From Bradyrhizobium sp. WBAH42 (lineage in GTDB: Bacteria; Pseudomonadota; Alphaproteobacteria; Rhizobiales; Xanthobacteraceae): DNA of 64,000 nt. Position numbers and translations under genes: made by a program. Where the stretch lies: contig NZ_CP036533.1 in NCBI RefSeq assembly GCF_024585265.1, positions 6,705,001-6,769,000 of the forward strand, in the 5' to 3' direction. Positions 18,477 through 27,675 of this stretch are shown here, piece after piece. How positions within the stretch are numbered: position 1 is the stretch's first letter; every line of letters starts with the position of its first letter. The notes beneath the pieces are model-generated. The model was not told where the DNA came from, ran no database searches, and saw only the letters and a list, made by a program, of their open reading frames with translations.

Positions 18477-19454
18477 CTATTCAGGCTCGATGCCGAGCCC
18501 CTGGATGATCTTGCCGGACGAGACGAGCTGGTCGTCGAGGAAGCGCTTGGCGCCTGCCGCCGTCACGGCATCGCCGACACGGACATCGAAGCCGAGGGTC
18601 GGCGCGCGCTCGCGCACATCGGACGATTCCAGGACGCGCGCAATCTCGGCGCTCAGTTTCGCGACGATGTCAGCGGGAGTACCGGCCGGGGCCATGAACA
18701 TGAACCAGCCCTGGAGATCGACGCTTTGCAGCATCTCCGCAATCGCGGGAACGTCCGGCAGGGAGTCGATCCGTTTGGAACCTGCAACGGCAACAGGTCG
18801 CAGCGTACCCGCCTTGATGAAGGCCTCGGCGATCGATGCCGACTGGATCGTCACCTGGATACGTCCTGAAATGGCGTCCTGCACCGCATTCGTGGTCGTG
18901 TTGTAGGGGATGAGGACAAAACCGGTCCCGGCGCTCTTGTTGATGGCTTGAGCGATCAGGCCCGAGAGGTTGCGCGCACCGTCGACGGCGAGGCTTAGCG
19001 AACCCGGTGCCGATTTTTCCAGCTTGATCAATTCCGGCAGCGTATTGGCCTTCACCTCGGGATTGACGAGAAGGACGTGATTGCTTTTGGCCACCATCGC
19101 GACCGGGATGAAGTCTTTCACGGGATCATAGGGGAGCTTCTTGAACGTGTAGGGGTTGGTGACGAGCGCCGCCGATGTGGCGAACAGGAACGTGTAGCCA
19201 TCCGGAGCCGCACGGGCGACCGCCTGTGTGCCGACGAGGTTTGCGGCACCCGGACGATTCTCGACGACGAACTGCTGCCCGAAGGTCCGCGAGAGCTTTT
19301 CGGTGATGAGGCGACACATCACGTCGGGGCTGTTGCCCGCCGGCTGAGGCACGACGACGGTCACGGGCCGCTGCGGCCACGACTGCGCGAAGGCCGGAAG
19401 AGAGCAGCAAAGCGCAACGCCGGCGAGCAGCAGACGACGGGATAATCCGGACAT
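18477..19454 (-). CDS. Bug-family solute-binding protein of a tripartite tricarboxylate-type transporter
   Basis: A 325-residue periplasmic receptor with a Sec signal (RRLLLAGVALCCSLPAFA). QSWPQRPVTVVVPQPAGNSPD and the GTQAVARAAPDGYTFLFAT loop are diagnostic of Bug (TctC-like) proteins. These bind small carboxylates, here perhaps the aromatic acid degraded by the adjacent enzymes. No membrane subunits (TctA/TctB) lie nearby, as is common for Bug genes. The ATG at 19454 follows a GGGAGGAAC ribosome site. It is the last gene of the putative aromatic-catabolism unit. Confidence 0.92.
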   Translation of the reverse strand: MSGLSRRLLLAGVALCCSLPAFAQSWPQRPVTVVVPQPAGNSPDVMCRLITEKLSRTFGQQFVVENRPGAANLVGTQAVARAAPDGYTFLFATSAALVTNPYTFKKLPYDPVKDFIPVAMVAKSNHVLLVNPEVKANTLPELIKLEKSAPGSLSLAVDGARNLSGLIAQAINKSAGTGFVLIPYNTTTNAVQDAISGRIQVTIQSASIAEAFIKAGTLRPVAVAGSKRIDSLPDVPAIAEMLQSVDLQGWFMFMAPAGTPADIVAKLSAEIARVLESSDVRERAPTLGFDVRVGDAVTAAGAKRFLDDQLVSSGKIIQGLGIEPE

Positions 19455-19539
19455 GGGGTGTTCCTCCCTGGAGATCCCGCTTTGCGGGCCATTTTTGGTC
19501 GTTCGCACGCCGCAGCCGTCGGCGGCAGCAATCGCTCGA

Positions 19540-20385
19540 TCAGGTTTCGTCTGTGACGACATTCCTGAGCACGCCGAGGCGTTCGACCTCGATCTCGACG
19601 ACATCGCCAGGCTTCATCCAGAGCGGCGGCTCGCGCCGCGCACCGACACCCCCCGGCGTTCCGCTGACGATGACGTCCCCGGGCTCGAGGCGCGTAAACG
19701 TGGAGCAGTATTCGATCTGACGCGGGATATCGAAGATCATCTGCTTGATTAGCGCTTCCTGCATGACTTGCCCGTTGAGGCGGGTCTGGAGCTTGAGCTC
19801 TCCGAGCGGGCCGAGCTCGTCCGGCGTCATCATCCAGGGCCCGAACGCGCCGGTATCCGGAAAATTCTTGCCCGGCGTGAATTGATGGGTGTGACGCTGG
19901 AAATCGCGGATGCTGCCGTCATTGTAGCAGGAGTATCCCGCGACATGATCCATAGCATCCGCGCGGGAGATGTAACGTCCCGCCTTGCCGATGATGACCG
20001 CGAGTTCGCCTTCGAAATCGAGATCAGTCGAGACGCGCGGCCGCACGATGGGCTGCAAATGTCCGGTCTGGCTGTTGGCATAGCGCGAGAAAATGGTGGG
20101 GTGATCGACCTCAGCGCGGCCGGTCTCCTTGCGGTGGGTCTCGTAGTTCAGGCCCACGCACAGGATCTTGTCCGGGTTCGGGATGACCGGCAGCCAGGTG
20201 ACCGTTGAGATCGGAACGCCGGCGACGGAGGTCTTTGCATCCGCAACGCCGGCGAAGTCGGCGCCGATAGCGGCCTTGAGATCGGCATAGCGCGCTTTGA
20301 GTGCAGCGCCGACATCGAAAAAGGTTTCGTCTTCGACAATGCCCCAGGTGGTGCGGCCGTCGATCGCCACGGTGGCAAGCTTCAC
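19540..20385 (-). CDS. Fumarylacetoacetate hydrolase-family enzyme
   Basis: A 281-residue FAH-fold protein. KILCVGLNYETHRKETGR and the metal-ligand segment DLDFEGELAVIIGK with acidic residues are typical, as is the late GDVIVSGTPGGVGARREPP. FAH enzymes cleave C-C bonds in, or decarboxylate, 2-oxo acids from ring cleavage. Its start overlaps the hydroxylase stop by four bases (ATGA), placing it in the same operon as the hydroxylase and extradiol dioxygenase. It could act as the hydrolase of a meta-cleavage product. Confidence 0.92.
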   Translation of the reverse strand: MKLATVAIDGRTTWGIVEDETFFDVGAALKARYADLKAAIGADFAGVADAKTSVAGVPISTVTWLPVIPNPDKILCVGLNYETHRKETGRAEVDHPTIFSRYANSQTGHLQPIVRPRVSTDLDFEGELAVIIGKAGRYISRADAMDHVAGYSCYNDGSIRDFQRHTHQFTPGKNFPDTGAFGPWMMTPDELGPLGELKLQTRLNGQVMQEALIKQMIFDIPRQIEYCSTFTRLEPGDVIVSGTPGGVGARREPPLWMKPGDVVEIEVERLGVLRNVVTDET

Positions 20386-21998
20386 GGTATTCTCTCCATG
20401 TCAGATCGGGAATCTTGTCTTGCTCGGACGTCGCGACGACGCAACTCGATCTCGCGCATGAGATCGCCTAGCTCGGAGGCATTGCGCACGGTTCCGAAAA
20501 CGTAATGGTCTGGTCGCGCGATCGCAGCGACGACACCGTGGCGGTCGAACCAGTTCGCGAGCACGCCCTCGGTCTCTTCAAGCGCATTTGGCAGACCCGC
20601 GCCGGCAGGCGCGACTGCCGCCGCCGACACGTCCGGGCGCGTGGCACAGAGCGAGAGCATGGAAGCGGCATCATCGCTGCGGCCGTCGATCAACACGCGC
20701 CAGCCGGTCCCGGTCACATCGTCCAGCAAGCGAGCGGTAGGGCCGCTCGCGATGCGCGGCTGCGGAAACAGAGTGCCACGTGCGGGCATCTCGTGCTGTG
20801 ACAGGCATCCCGCGCGGAGCGGCGGAATGATTTCCTGCCGCGTCAGCAGCAGCGGCTTGCCGCCGCCGTCGGCGAGGATTTGCGCATCCCGCCGCCGGGC
20901 CGCTGCCGCATCGCGTTCGCAGATCGACTGGCCGATCGCCTTGATCTTGCCGGTCAGCTCGATGACGTGCTGCTTGCGTTCGACCGTGTAGCTGTCGAGC
21001 AGACTGTCGGAGGAGACGCCCTTGAGCACATGATCCAGCTTCCAGACCAGGTTCGTGGCGTCGCGCAGGCCCTGGCACATACCCTGGCCGATGAAGGGAG
21101 GCTGCTGATGCGCAGCATCGCCGGCGATCAGGATCCTGCCGTTGCGCCACTCGGCGGCGACGAGGGCGTGGAAACGATAGGAGGCGGCCCGCCACAATTC
21201 TCCGTCATGCGGCGTGAGCCATGGCGCGAGCAGCTTCCAGACATTGTCGGGCCGCTCCATCTGCCGCGCGTCTTCGCCTGGCAGCAGCATGATCTCCCAG
21301 CGGCGGTGCTTCTTCGGGCCGATCAGGAAGCTCACAGGGCGCGCCGGATTGCAGAACTGCGCGGAACATTGCGGCAGTCGGGCAAGCGCGTCTTCGTTCA
21401 CGCGGATGTCGACCACCAGCCAGGGTTCATCAAAGATGAGGTCCTCAAGCGCGAGATCTGCGATCTGACGCACGGTGCTCGATGCGCCGTCGCAGCCGAC
21501 TACGTAGCGCGCCGTCACGGAGCGGTGCTGTCCATCGCTGTTCTTCAGGCATGCTTCGACGCGATCGGGCGTTTGCACGAGACCGAGCAGCTCGACCCCG
21601 AGCTCTACCCGCACGTTGGAAAAACTGGTCGCGTGGCAGCGCAGTTCGGCCTCGACCGCGGGCTGGCTGAACACCATGCTCGGCGTGTAGCCAAGCGGAT
21701 AGGGCTTTGCGACCATGTCGATTCGCCGGATCAGCTGGCCGTCGACCCCAAAATGCTCCGATGCGGTGAAAGGCTCGATATAGGGCGAGATTGCATCAGT
21801 GAGCCCCATATTATCAAAGTGACGGAAAATCTCGTGATCGAGCGCGATCGCGCGCGGCTTGTCGTACACGTCGGTCAGCCGGTCAATGACCAGCGTGCGA
21901 TGACCAAGGCCGCCGAGCAGGCCTGCGGCAACGGCGCCGGTCGGCCCGAAGCCGACGACGAGCACGTCGTAGTCGATGGCGCCGGCCGTATCCGTCAT
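20382..21998 (-). CDS. FAD-dependent aromatic hydroxylase (MhpA-like)
   Basis: A 538-residue class A flavin monooxygenase of the MhpA/PheA type. The dinucleotide-binding GFGPTG lies at 16-21, the NAD(P)H/FAD DG motif in GCDGASS (168-174), and the FAD-ribityl GD motif at 293-294 (AGDAAHQQPPF). The C-terminal thioredoxin-like domain of phenol hydroxylase-type members is present from about residue 400. It probably adds a hydroxyl group to a phenolic acid to give a catechol for the neighbouring extradiol dioxygenase. Both ends overlap neighbouring genes by ATGA. Confidence 0.9.
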   Translation of the reverse strand: MTDTAGAIDYDVLVVGFGPTGAVAAGLLGGLGHRTLVIDRLTDVYDKPRAIALDHEIFRHFDNMGLTDAISPYIEPFTASEHFGVDGQLIRRIDMVAKPYPLGYTPSMVFSQPAVEAELRCHATSFSNVRVELGVELLGLVQTPDRVEACLKNSDGQHRSVTARYVVGCDGASSTVRQIADLALEDLIFDEPWLVVDIRVNEDALARLPQCSAQFCNPARPVSFLIGPKKHRRWEIMLLPGEDARQMERPDNVWKLLAPWLTPHDGELWRAASYRFHALVAAEWRNGRILIAGDAAHQQPPFIGQGMCQGLRDATNLVWKLDHVLKGVSSDSLLDSYTVERKQHVIELTGKIKAIGQSICERDAAAARRRDAQILADGGGKPLLLTRQEIIPPLRAGCLSQHEMPARGTLFPQPRIASGPTARLLDDVTGTGWRVLIDGRSDDAASMLSLCATRPDVSAAAVAPAGAGLPNALEETEGVLANWFDRHGVVAAIARPDHYVFGTVRNASELGDLMREIELRRRDVRARQDSRSDMERIP

Positions 21999-22894
21999 GT
22001 GCGCGCCGTCGCGAAGGGAACGGCGATCTGCGCCGTTTTGCAGGCGTCAGACTTGGGCGGAGCGATGCCCCATTGATCGGTTCGTCCCGGAGGCCAGACC
22101 CAATCGCTCGGCCCCTTCGCGACGTAGCTGTCGTCGATCTGCAAGACTTCGGCCGTGTATTCAATGACGCTACCAGCCGGATCTACGAAATAGGCGAACA
22201 CGTTGTCGCCCGGACCGTGGCGGCCAACGCCCCAGCCGATCGGATAGCCATGATCGATCATGCGGCCGGAGCCACGCATGACGGACTCGAGATCAGGCAT
22301 GAGGAAAGCCACGTGATTGAGGCCGTTGCGAGGAGCCTCCGCAAGCACGACCGCGTGGTGATCGCTGTTGCAGCACAGGAACGCCATCAGCTTGGATCGA
22401 TCCGACAGCCGGAATCCCAAGGTCTCCTGGTAGAAGGCCGAAAGCTTTTCAATGCCGGCGCTGTTGATGTTGACATGTGCCAGCCGCTCGGGGCGATCCG
22501 CGATCACGCGCGCCGGCTTGGTACGGTCGCCATGAACGAACTCGATGACGCATCCCTGCGCTTCGCGAACCACGAAACTTGTCCCGCCTGACGGAGCAGG
22601 CGACGGCGCGGGTGAGCTGATCACCTCACAGCCGGCCTGCCGCGCACGCCCGAACAAGTGGTGCAGATCGTCGTGCGAGCGGGTGCGGAAGCTGATCTTG
22701 CGGAGTGACGTCGTCTCGCCCGGCGTGAGCTCGAGGACGTGGAAGTCGCTGCCCGTCGCGGCAAGGTACACCGTGTCGCCCGCTTCCGCCGCGACGTCGA
22801 GGCCCCAGACCTTGCTGTAGAACTCGATCGAGCCGGCAAGCTGCGGCGTCGTGATTTCGACGCTGCGCAGGGCCGTTACCGGAAAGGCGGACAT
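21995..22894 (-). CDS. Extradiol (VOC-fold) ring-cleavage dioxygenase
   Basis: A 299-residue protein with two vicinal-oxygen-chelate modules (~8-125 and ~135-255). In the second, His140 (RLAHVNI), His194 (GLNHVAF) and Glu245 (GSVIEYTAEV) form the 2-His-1-carboxylate iron site of catechol 2,3-dioxygenase-like enzymes. It would cleave a catechol next to its hydroxyl groups. It is the first gene of the operon and overlaps the hydroxylase start by four bases. An AAGGAAGCCC box precedes the ATG at 22894. Confidence 0.92.
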   Translation of the reverse strand: MSAFPVTALRSVEITTPQLAGSIEFYSKVWGLDVAAEAGDTVYLAATGSDFHVLELTPGETTSLRKISFRTRSHDDLHHLFGRARQAGCEVISSPAPSPAPSGGTSFVVREAQGCVIEFVHGDRTKPARVIADRPERLAHVNINSAGIEKLSAFYQETLGFRLSDRSKLMAFLCCNSDHHAVVLAEAPRNGLNHVAFLMPDLESVMRGSGRMIDHGYPIGWGVGRHGPGDNVFAYFVDPAGSVIEYTAEVLQIDDSYVAKGPSDWVWPPGRTDQWGIAPPKSDACKTAQIAVPFATART

Positions 22895-22978
22895 TGGGCT
22901 TCCTTACCAAGGAACGCGAACGTCTCCCTCCTTAATATGTATAAAGTTCCACGTAAAGCAAAAATTTATAAATAATTG

Positions 22979-23001
22979 GCACGAGCCGTGCTAATGTACA
23001 T
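22979..23001. promoter_or_regulatory. Candidate GntR operator in the divergent promoter region
   Basis: The AT-rich gap between the dioxygenase and the GntR gene contains GCACG-agc-CGTGC (22979-22991), a perfect dyad, followed by the palindrome ATGTACAT (22994-23001). The latter resembles the TGT-ACA operators of FCD-type GntR proteins. Either could be the binding site of the adjacent regulator. Confidence 0.45.
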
Positions 23002-23023
23002 AAGTGCTGGAGATTCTGATGGG

Positions 23024-23710
23024 ATGCCCATGAGCACTGACGGCCAACCGGCCACGCTGGCCACCACGATCTACGCACGGCTCAAGGCCGACATCCTGAC
23101 GACGCGGCTCGAGCCCGGTCGCAAACTCCAGTCGCGCTTCCTGATGGAGCAGTACAATGTCGGGCAGACCCCGCTGCGCGAGGCGCTCAACCGCCTGACC
23201 AGCGAAGAGTTCGTCGTCGGCATGGAGCAACGCGGCTTCTACGTGAAGGAGGTCAGCAAGGAGGAGTTGCAGGAGCTGACCAAGACGCGATGCTGGGTGG
23301 AAGGCCTGGCGCTCCGCGAGTCCATGCAGAATGCGACCCAGACCTGGGAAGAGGCTCTGCTGGTTGCGCATCACAGGCTTGATCGTACGGCGCGCTCGCT
23401 TAAGCACGACACGTTCGAGGACAATCCGGATTGGGAGAAGGTGCACCGTGCCTTCCACACGACGCTGATCGGTCTTTGCGGCTCACGGCCGCTGCTCGGC
23501 TTCTGCGAGCAACTCGCCGACCGGCTCTATCGGTATCGCATGATGTCGATTGCGAAGGCCTATCCGGCACGCAAGGTCGGTGCCGAGCACACCGATATCC
23601 TTCAGGCGGTTCTCGGCAGGGACAGTGAGCGGGCCGTGCATCTGCTTCAGCAGCACTATCAGCGTACGGCCGACGTCATCTATTCCGATCTCGACGGATT
23701 GCTGGCGTAG
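23024..23710 (+). CDS. GntR-family (FCD) transcriptional regulator
   Basis: The 228-residue protein has an N-terminal winged HTH (ADILTTRLEPGRKLQSRFLM, VGQTPLREALNRLTSEEFV) and an all-helical FCD effector domain with the HHRLDRT, HRAFHTTLI and EHTDILQAVLGRD metal/ligand motifs. It is divergent from the meta-cleavage operon and most likely represses it until an aromatic acid or CoA-like effector binds. Two ATGs (23024 and 23030) fit; a TTG further upstream is less likely. Confidence 0.9.
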   Translation: MPMSTDGQPATLATTIYARLKADILTTRLEPGRKLQSRFLMEQYNVGQTPLREALNRLTSEEFVVGMEQRGFYVKEVSKEELQELTKTRCWVEGLALRESMQNATQTWEEALLVAHHRLDRTARSLKHDTFEDNPDWEKVHRAFHTTLIGLCGSRPLLGFCEQLADRLYRYRMMSIAKAYPARKVGAEHTDILQAVLGRDSERAVHLLQQHYQRTADVIYSDLDGLLA

Positions 23711-23731
23711 CTTCGCATCAGGGACATGGCT

Positions 23732-23759
23732 CCCTCGTTCAGCGCGAGCGCTTCGGCAA
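23732..23759 (+). repeat. 28-nt direct repeat, left copy
   Basis: This 28-base sequence (starting CCCTCGTTCAGCGCGAGCG) is repeated exactly and in the same orientation at 27648-27675. The two copies bracket the patatin-like gene. The right copy forms the 3' end of the GrlR-like gene; the left copy is in non-coding DNA just after the GntR gene. Confidence 0.9.
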
Positions 23760-23783
23760 CGGATCACGCGGCGTGCATCAGGA

Positions 23784-26700
23784 TCATGAACCGGTCTTCG
23801 GTCTACAGAACAGATCGAAGGCTGAGCCGAACACGTTATGTCCGTCCGGACAATTGATTCCGGCGAAACCGCCATTGGCAAACGCCATCACGCCGAAGAA
23901 GATGAGCAGGCCGGCCATGACGGCAAGTCCGAGGGTGCCTCCCTTGATCAACCGCACCCACCTGGCCCACTTTTCCTGCCGAGCGATGAAGTCTCCCAGC
24001 ATCGTGATCGACAGGTGAACGGCCGCCGTGATCGCCAAAGCAATCAGGCTGACATTGCGAGCACCCGACGCCCCGATCAACGCGGTAATGCCGAAGAACA
24101 GGAATTCCACAACATACAGCAGCCCGAGCCAGTAGCAGAACACGGCTCGACCAAGGCTGCCCGGCGTCGAGATCGTGAGCAGGGTCTGAACCGCGCGACC
24201 GGCCCTTGTGACCCACATCATCCAGCTTCGCTGTCCCCGACGGTGCTGTTCCGCCTGCTCGAGGATCTGTCCGGTAATGGTCAAGGCGCGTGAGCCGGTC
24301 CGCAGCGCGACCTCGGTGCTGGGCCTGCGGTTGACGTTGTAGTACTCGCGCACATAGTTGAGCATGCCCTGGTCGCCCAGCACCTCTTTCAGCGCCTGAG
24401 CGATCTGCGTGCGGCGCTGTCCGCCCGCGGTCAGCGCCAGTTTTTGCCATAAGGCATCGAAGGCGCCTTCGAGCGTTTCATTCTTCTGCTCCGCCAGCGC
24501 TTTTGTGAAGCCGTCAACCAATTGGTCGTAACTATCCGGCTTCATCTCCTCGCGTATGATCGTACATTGCGCCTCCTTGAGGAGAGCGTCTCTGATCACC
24601 TTGTCCTCGGCGGCAGGAAACAGGGTTGCCAGTATCCGCTCGCAACCGTCCAGCCGGCCCCACATGATGTCGTTGCGCCGCCACTGCTCGTCGAGAAAGG
24701 CGCCGAAGTGAAGCACGGCAACGCCGGCGAGCTTGTGTCGCAGGCCATTGCGTTCGTCGATCAGGCTGGTGGCATCCTCCGGACTGACCCGAACGATCTC
24801 GACGGTCGAAGGCTCGCCGGTACCTGTATCGTAGTAGAGCGGGAAGCTCGCCTGATCGTACTCGTCGAACCTCATGAAATATTCGGCCAGGAATTCGCGG
24901 AGCGCCGTCCCCTCCGGGGTGTTGAGCGCATCGACGTCATCTGGCAAGGCCACCTTGGCGACCGCGACGCGGACCTTGGGGCCGCCTTCGTCGCTCTCCT
25001 CGCAGGCATGAAGCTCCGGGTTCCCAAGCAGGGCCTGGGGAAGCGGCATCTGGCCGCGCGGCGCCATGCCGATCACCGGGGCGTAACCGTCTTTCAACGC
25101 GCGAATGTCGCCCTCGAGCGCGACCTGAAGCTGCGTCTCGACGGCCCTCGTATATTGGAGGAGCATCTTGGCGTTGGCGAAGACGTTCTCCTGAAGCGTC
25201 CGCAGCGGACTCGGAGGCGGCAGGTCGCTCGGAAGCGGCACGGGCGTACCGGACTTGGTCGTCAACGCCTTCAATTTGGGATCCGGCTTCTGGCCAAGAA
25301 TCACACGAAGGGTCTGGATCAATTCTTCATGACATGCCGACCTGCACCCGTTCTCCGGGGGCTTCAACTGCCAGGTCACGCAACGGAGCTGGGCGATGGC
25401 TTCTCCGAGCCCGCCGGCGAGGCTGTTCAACGCAGCGAGGAGCGCCAGCGTGTCCATTCGCCGGTGGGACACGTGCCTGTCCCACCGTTCCATGAGATGT
25501 GTTTCAGCATCCGACCAGGCGTTCCCGGCGCCAGGCAGCTCGGGCTTGATGAAAAGACTTCGAAGCTGATGCACCTTGCGCAGGATAAACCCGGTGCGCC
25601 TGAGCCGATACTTGACGTCGTAATCGTCCAGAAAGGCGTTGACCGACTCGGTACGACCCTTGGCGTCTTTCTCGTATTCGTAGAAATTCTCCTCGCGCCA
25701 GGCTCGCGCCAACGCGCGCAACGCGTAAAATTGGTCGGAGCGGCGGTCGATGCCCCACCAGACGGCCAATCGATCGGCGATATCGTCCGTGACGGTCATC
25801 AGCCGGAGATGACGGTATGGCAGAAACGCGACGCCGTAGTAATCGACCATATGGCGCATGTCGCGCGACCGCCAGGCAGGCACCTTGCCGTCCCCGTCGA
25901 GCACGATGCGCGCGAAGGGGTCATCGTTGCGCGCTTCGATGTCGACTTCGACCTGACGCACGATCCGCTCGACCCGCTCGATGCGCCTGTTGCGCGCCAA
26001 CACCGCTTCGATGTCCTCGCGGATCGTCTCATCCTGCGGGATTGTCAGCATGGCCGAGAGCGCATTGGCGAGCGCATCGGGTTTTTGGCTCGCGCTTCCC
26101 TGCTCGGTTTCGGGATGAGCGGGGGTCGGCTCGACATAGATCAGCTTGCGTTCCATCGGTAGGCTGCCGAGTCGCCATGACAGCGCATCGACGACGTAGC
26201 TGAACGGCTTGTTGTCGAGATAGCCTCCGTCGCCGAACGCGCGCTTGCGCCAACCGTCACCGTCCAGGTCCGCGATCGACAGCCCCGTGAAGAACGGCTT
26301 CCAGGCGTCGAAATTCACGCTCCCGACGGTCTGGCGCGCGTCGCACAAGCGCTGCGCGTCGGATACGGACATCGGTTCGAATGCGAATGGGAAGGATGAC
26401 GTGCAACGCGCCGCAAACGCAAGGAACGGGGCGAAACTTTCGGTGAAATGGTTCTCGCCCCCGGCGGCATATTGGAAGTGATAGACCTGCTTGTAGCGCT
26501 GCTCATAGACGACCTTGTCGAACAGCCGCAACGGCACGACTGCGCCTCGAATGTCCGTCGTCGTGACGTACAGATCCAGTTCGTCGACCAGTTGAGACTC
26601 GCCCCTCGCCGTCGGCGCGACCCTCCCCTCTCTCTCCTTCTCCATTTTCTCGAAGGCATCGAGAAGCTTGACGTACATCCGATCGCTGTTCAGGAGCGAC

Positions 26701-27215
26701 TGCGGCGCAGAACCGGTCTTGGCGAACTCCAGCCCCTCGTAGGAGGCGTTGTCGTTGAGCAGACGATTGATATCGCCCTCCTCGATCCACAACGTCTTCA
26801 ATGGAGCGAACTTCTGTCCGCTGACGAGAGCTTTTGCGAGGAAAATGCCGTTGATGCCGCCAGCGGAGGTGCCCGCGAGCGAATCCACCACGAAGCGTGT
26901 GCGTTGCCCAGTCGGCAGAGTGGCCATGTCGGCGAACGGGTCACGCCCGCCGATGGTCAGATGCTCGAGATAGCGGGCGCGCAAGTTCTCGTCGCGCAGC
27001 AGCCACGACGCCTTTCGGTAGACCTCGCGCGTCCCGCGAAGATTCAGGTCGTCATGCTCCTTCGGCGTCGCGCACGCCATCTCGTAGAGCTCATTCGTAA
27101 CTCCGTTGATGTAGATCGCGAGCGAAACGCCACCATACATCACGATGCCGAAGCGGATCTCCCGCGAATAGAGATTATCCCCCACCCTGGGGTGACAAGC
27201 CGCAGCAACTTCCAT
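23784..27215 (-). CDS. Large patatin-like phospholipase with C-terminal membrane segments
   Basis: An 1143-residue protein. The N-terminal patatin domain has the nucleophile elbow GTSAGG with Ser117, the partner Asp329 in DGGYLDNK, and an early oxyanion-type motif (IVMYGGVSLAIY, ~24-35). The middle region (~400-980) has long charged helices and no recognised catalytic motif; it matches the layout of DUF3376-type patatin-like proteins. The last ~130 residues contain about four hydrophobic segments, anchoring it in a membrane. It is expected to hydrolyse acyl esters of lipids. It stands alone between direct repeats, suggesting acquisition or rearrangement. The ATG at 27215 starts the conserved region. 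Confidence 0.88.
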   Translation of the reverse strand: MEVAAACHPRVGDNLYSREIRFGIVMYGGVSLAIYINGVTNELYEMACATPKEHDDLNLRGTREVYRKASWLLRDENLRARYLEHLTIGGRDPFADMATLPTGQRTRFVVDSLAGTSAGGINGIFLAKALVSGQKFAPLKTLWIEEGDINRLLNDNASYEGLEFAKTGSAPQSLLNSDRMYVKLLDAFEKMEKEREGRVAPTARGESQLVDELDLYVTTTDIRGAVVPLRLFDKVVYEQRYKQVYHFQYAAGGENHFTESFAPFLAFAARCTSSFPFAFEPMSVSDAQRLCDARQTVGSVNFDAWKPFFTGLSIADLDGDGWRKRAFGDGGYLDNKPFSYVVDALSWRLGSLPMERKLIYVEPTPAHPETEQGSASQKPDALANALSAMLTIPQDETIREDIEAVLARNRRIERVERIVRQVEVDIEARNDDPFARIVLDGDGKVPAWRSRDMRHMVDYYGVAFLPYRHLRLMTVTDDIADRLAVWWGIDRRSDQFYALRALARAWREENFYEYEKDAKGRTESVNAFLDDYDVKYRLRRTGFILRKVHQLRSLFIKPELPGAGNAWSDAETHLMERWDRHVSHRRMDTLALLAALNSLAGGLGEAIAQLRCVTWQLKPPENGCRSACHEELIQTLRVILGQKPDPKLKALTTKSGTPVPLPSDLPPPSPLRTLQENVFANAKMLLQYTRAVETQLQVALEGDIRALKDGYAPVIGMAPRGQMPLPQALLGNPELHACEESDEGGPKVRVAVAKVALPDDVDALNTPEGTALREFLAEYFMRFDEYDQASFPLYYDTGTGEPSTVEIVRVSPEDATSLIDERNGLRHKLAGVAVLHFGAFLDEQWRRNDIMWGRLDGCERILATLFPAAEDKVIRDALLKEAQCTIIREEMKPDSYDQLVDGFTKALAEQKNETLEGAFDALWQKLALTAGGQRRTQIAQALKEVLGDQGMLNYVREYYNVNRRPSTEVALRTGSRALTITGQILEQAEQHRRGQRSWMMWVTRAGRAVQTLLTISTPGSLGRAVFCYWLGLLYVVEFLFFGITALIGASGARNVSLIALAITAAVHLSITMLGDFIARQEKWARWVRLIKGGTLGLAVMAGLLIFFGVMAFANGGFAGINCPDGHNVFGSAFDLFCRPKTGS

Positions 27216-27647
27216 CGCCCGCCTCGTTCAAAAAATCTTCACGCAATTCGTCGAAGCGAGGCCACCCATGGCGGCTCGCGACGTTCCCACTAATCGGTCA
27301 GCAGCTCATTGTGCCCTTGCCACGACGCCACTGAAATTGCGCCGGGCTCCTGCACGCACACCATCGAGGTCATGCCCTCGAAATCACGATCGAAACATAT
27401 GGACGCAAAATCGAACCGGCGTGGCTTGGTCCTCGTACGAACCTGCCACCCATCGCAACGGCTGTATTATGATCTATCAGCAACCATTGATACAAGCCTA
27501 TCCAGGCCTGATTGCGACAATTTCCGCTGAACCTGCCTGAGACAATTTGCCCGACCGTTGGCACGCGGCGGTGCCGGATCGGAGTTCACGATCGTCATGG
27601 CTGGGCCGAAGAGCAGCACGTACAATGCGGACCGGCGCGGCGGCGGC
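27216..27647. other. Upstream region of the patatin-like gene; no gene
   Basis: About 430 bases contain no convincing frame. The half nearest the patatin-like start is more AT-rich than the surroundings and should hold its promoter, but no clear -35/-10 pair was identified. GACAATTT occurs twice near 27518 and 27541. Confidence 0.45.
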
Positions 27648-27675
27648 CCCTCGTTCAGCGCGAGCGCTTCGGCAA
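27648..27675 (+). repeat. 28-nt direct repeat, right copy
   Basis: Exact copy of 23732-23759, 3916 bases away. It overlaps the last codons and stop of the GrlR-like gene (read on the minus strand). Confidence 0.9.

Noticed and set aside
24522..26162. 546-residue plus-strand frame opposite the patatin-like gene
   Set aside because: Antisense shadow without recognisable domain or start site.
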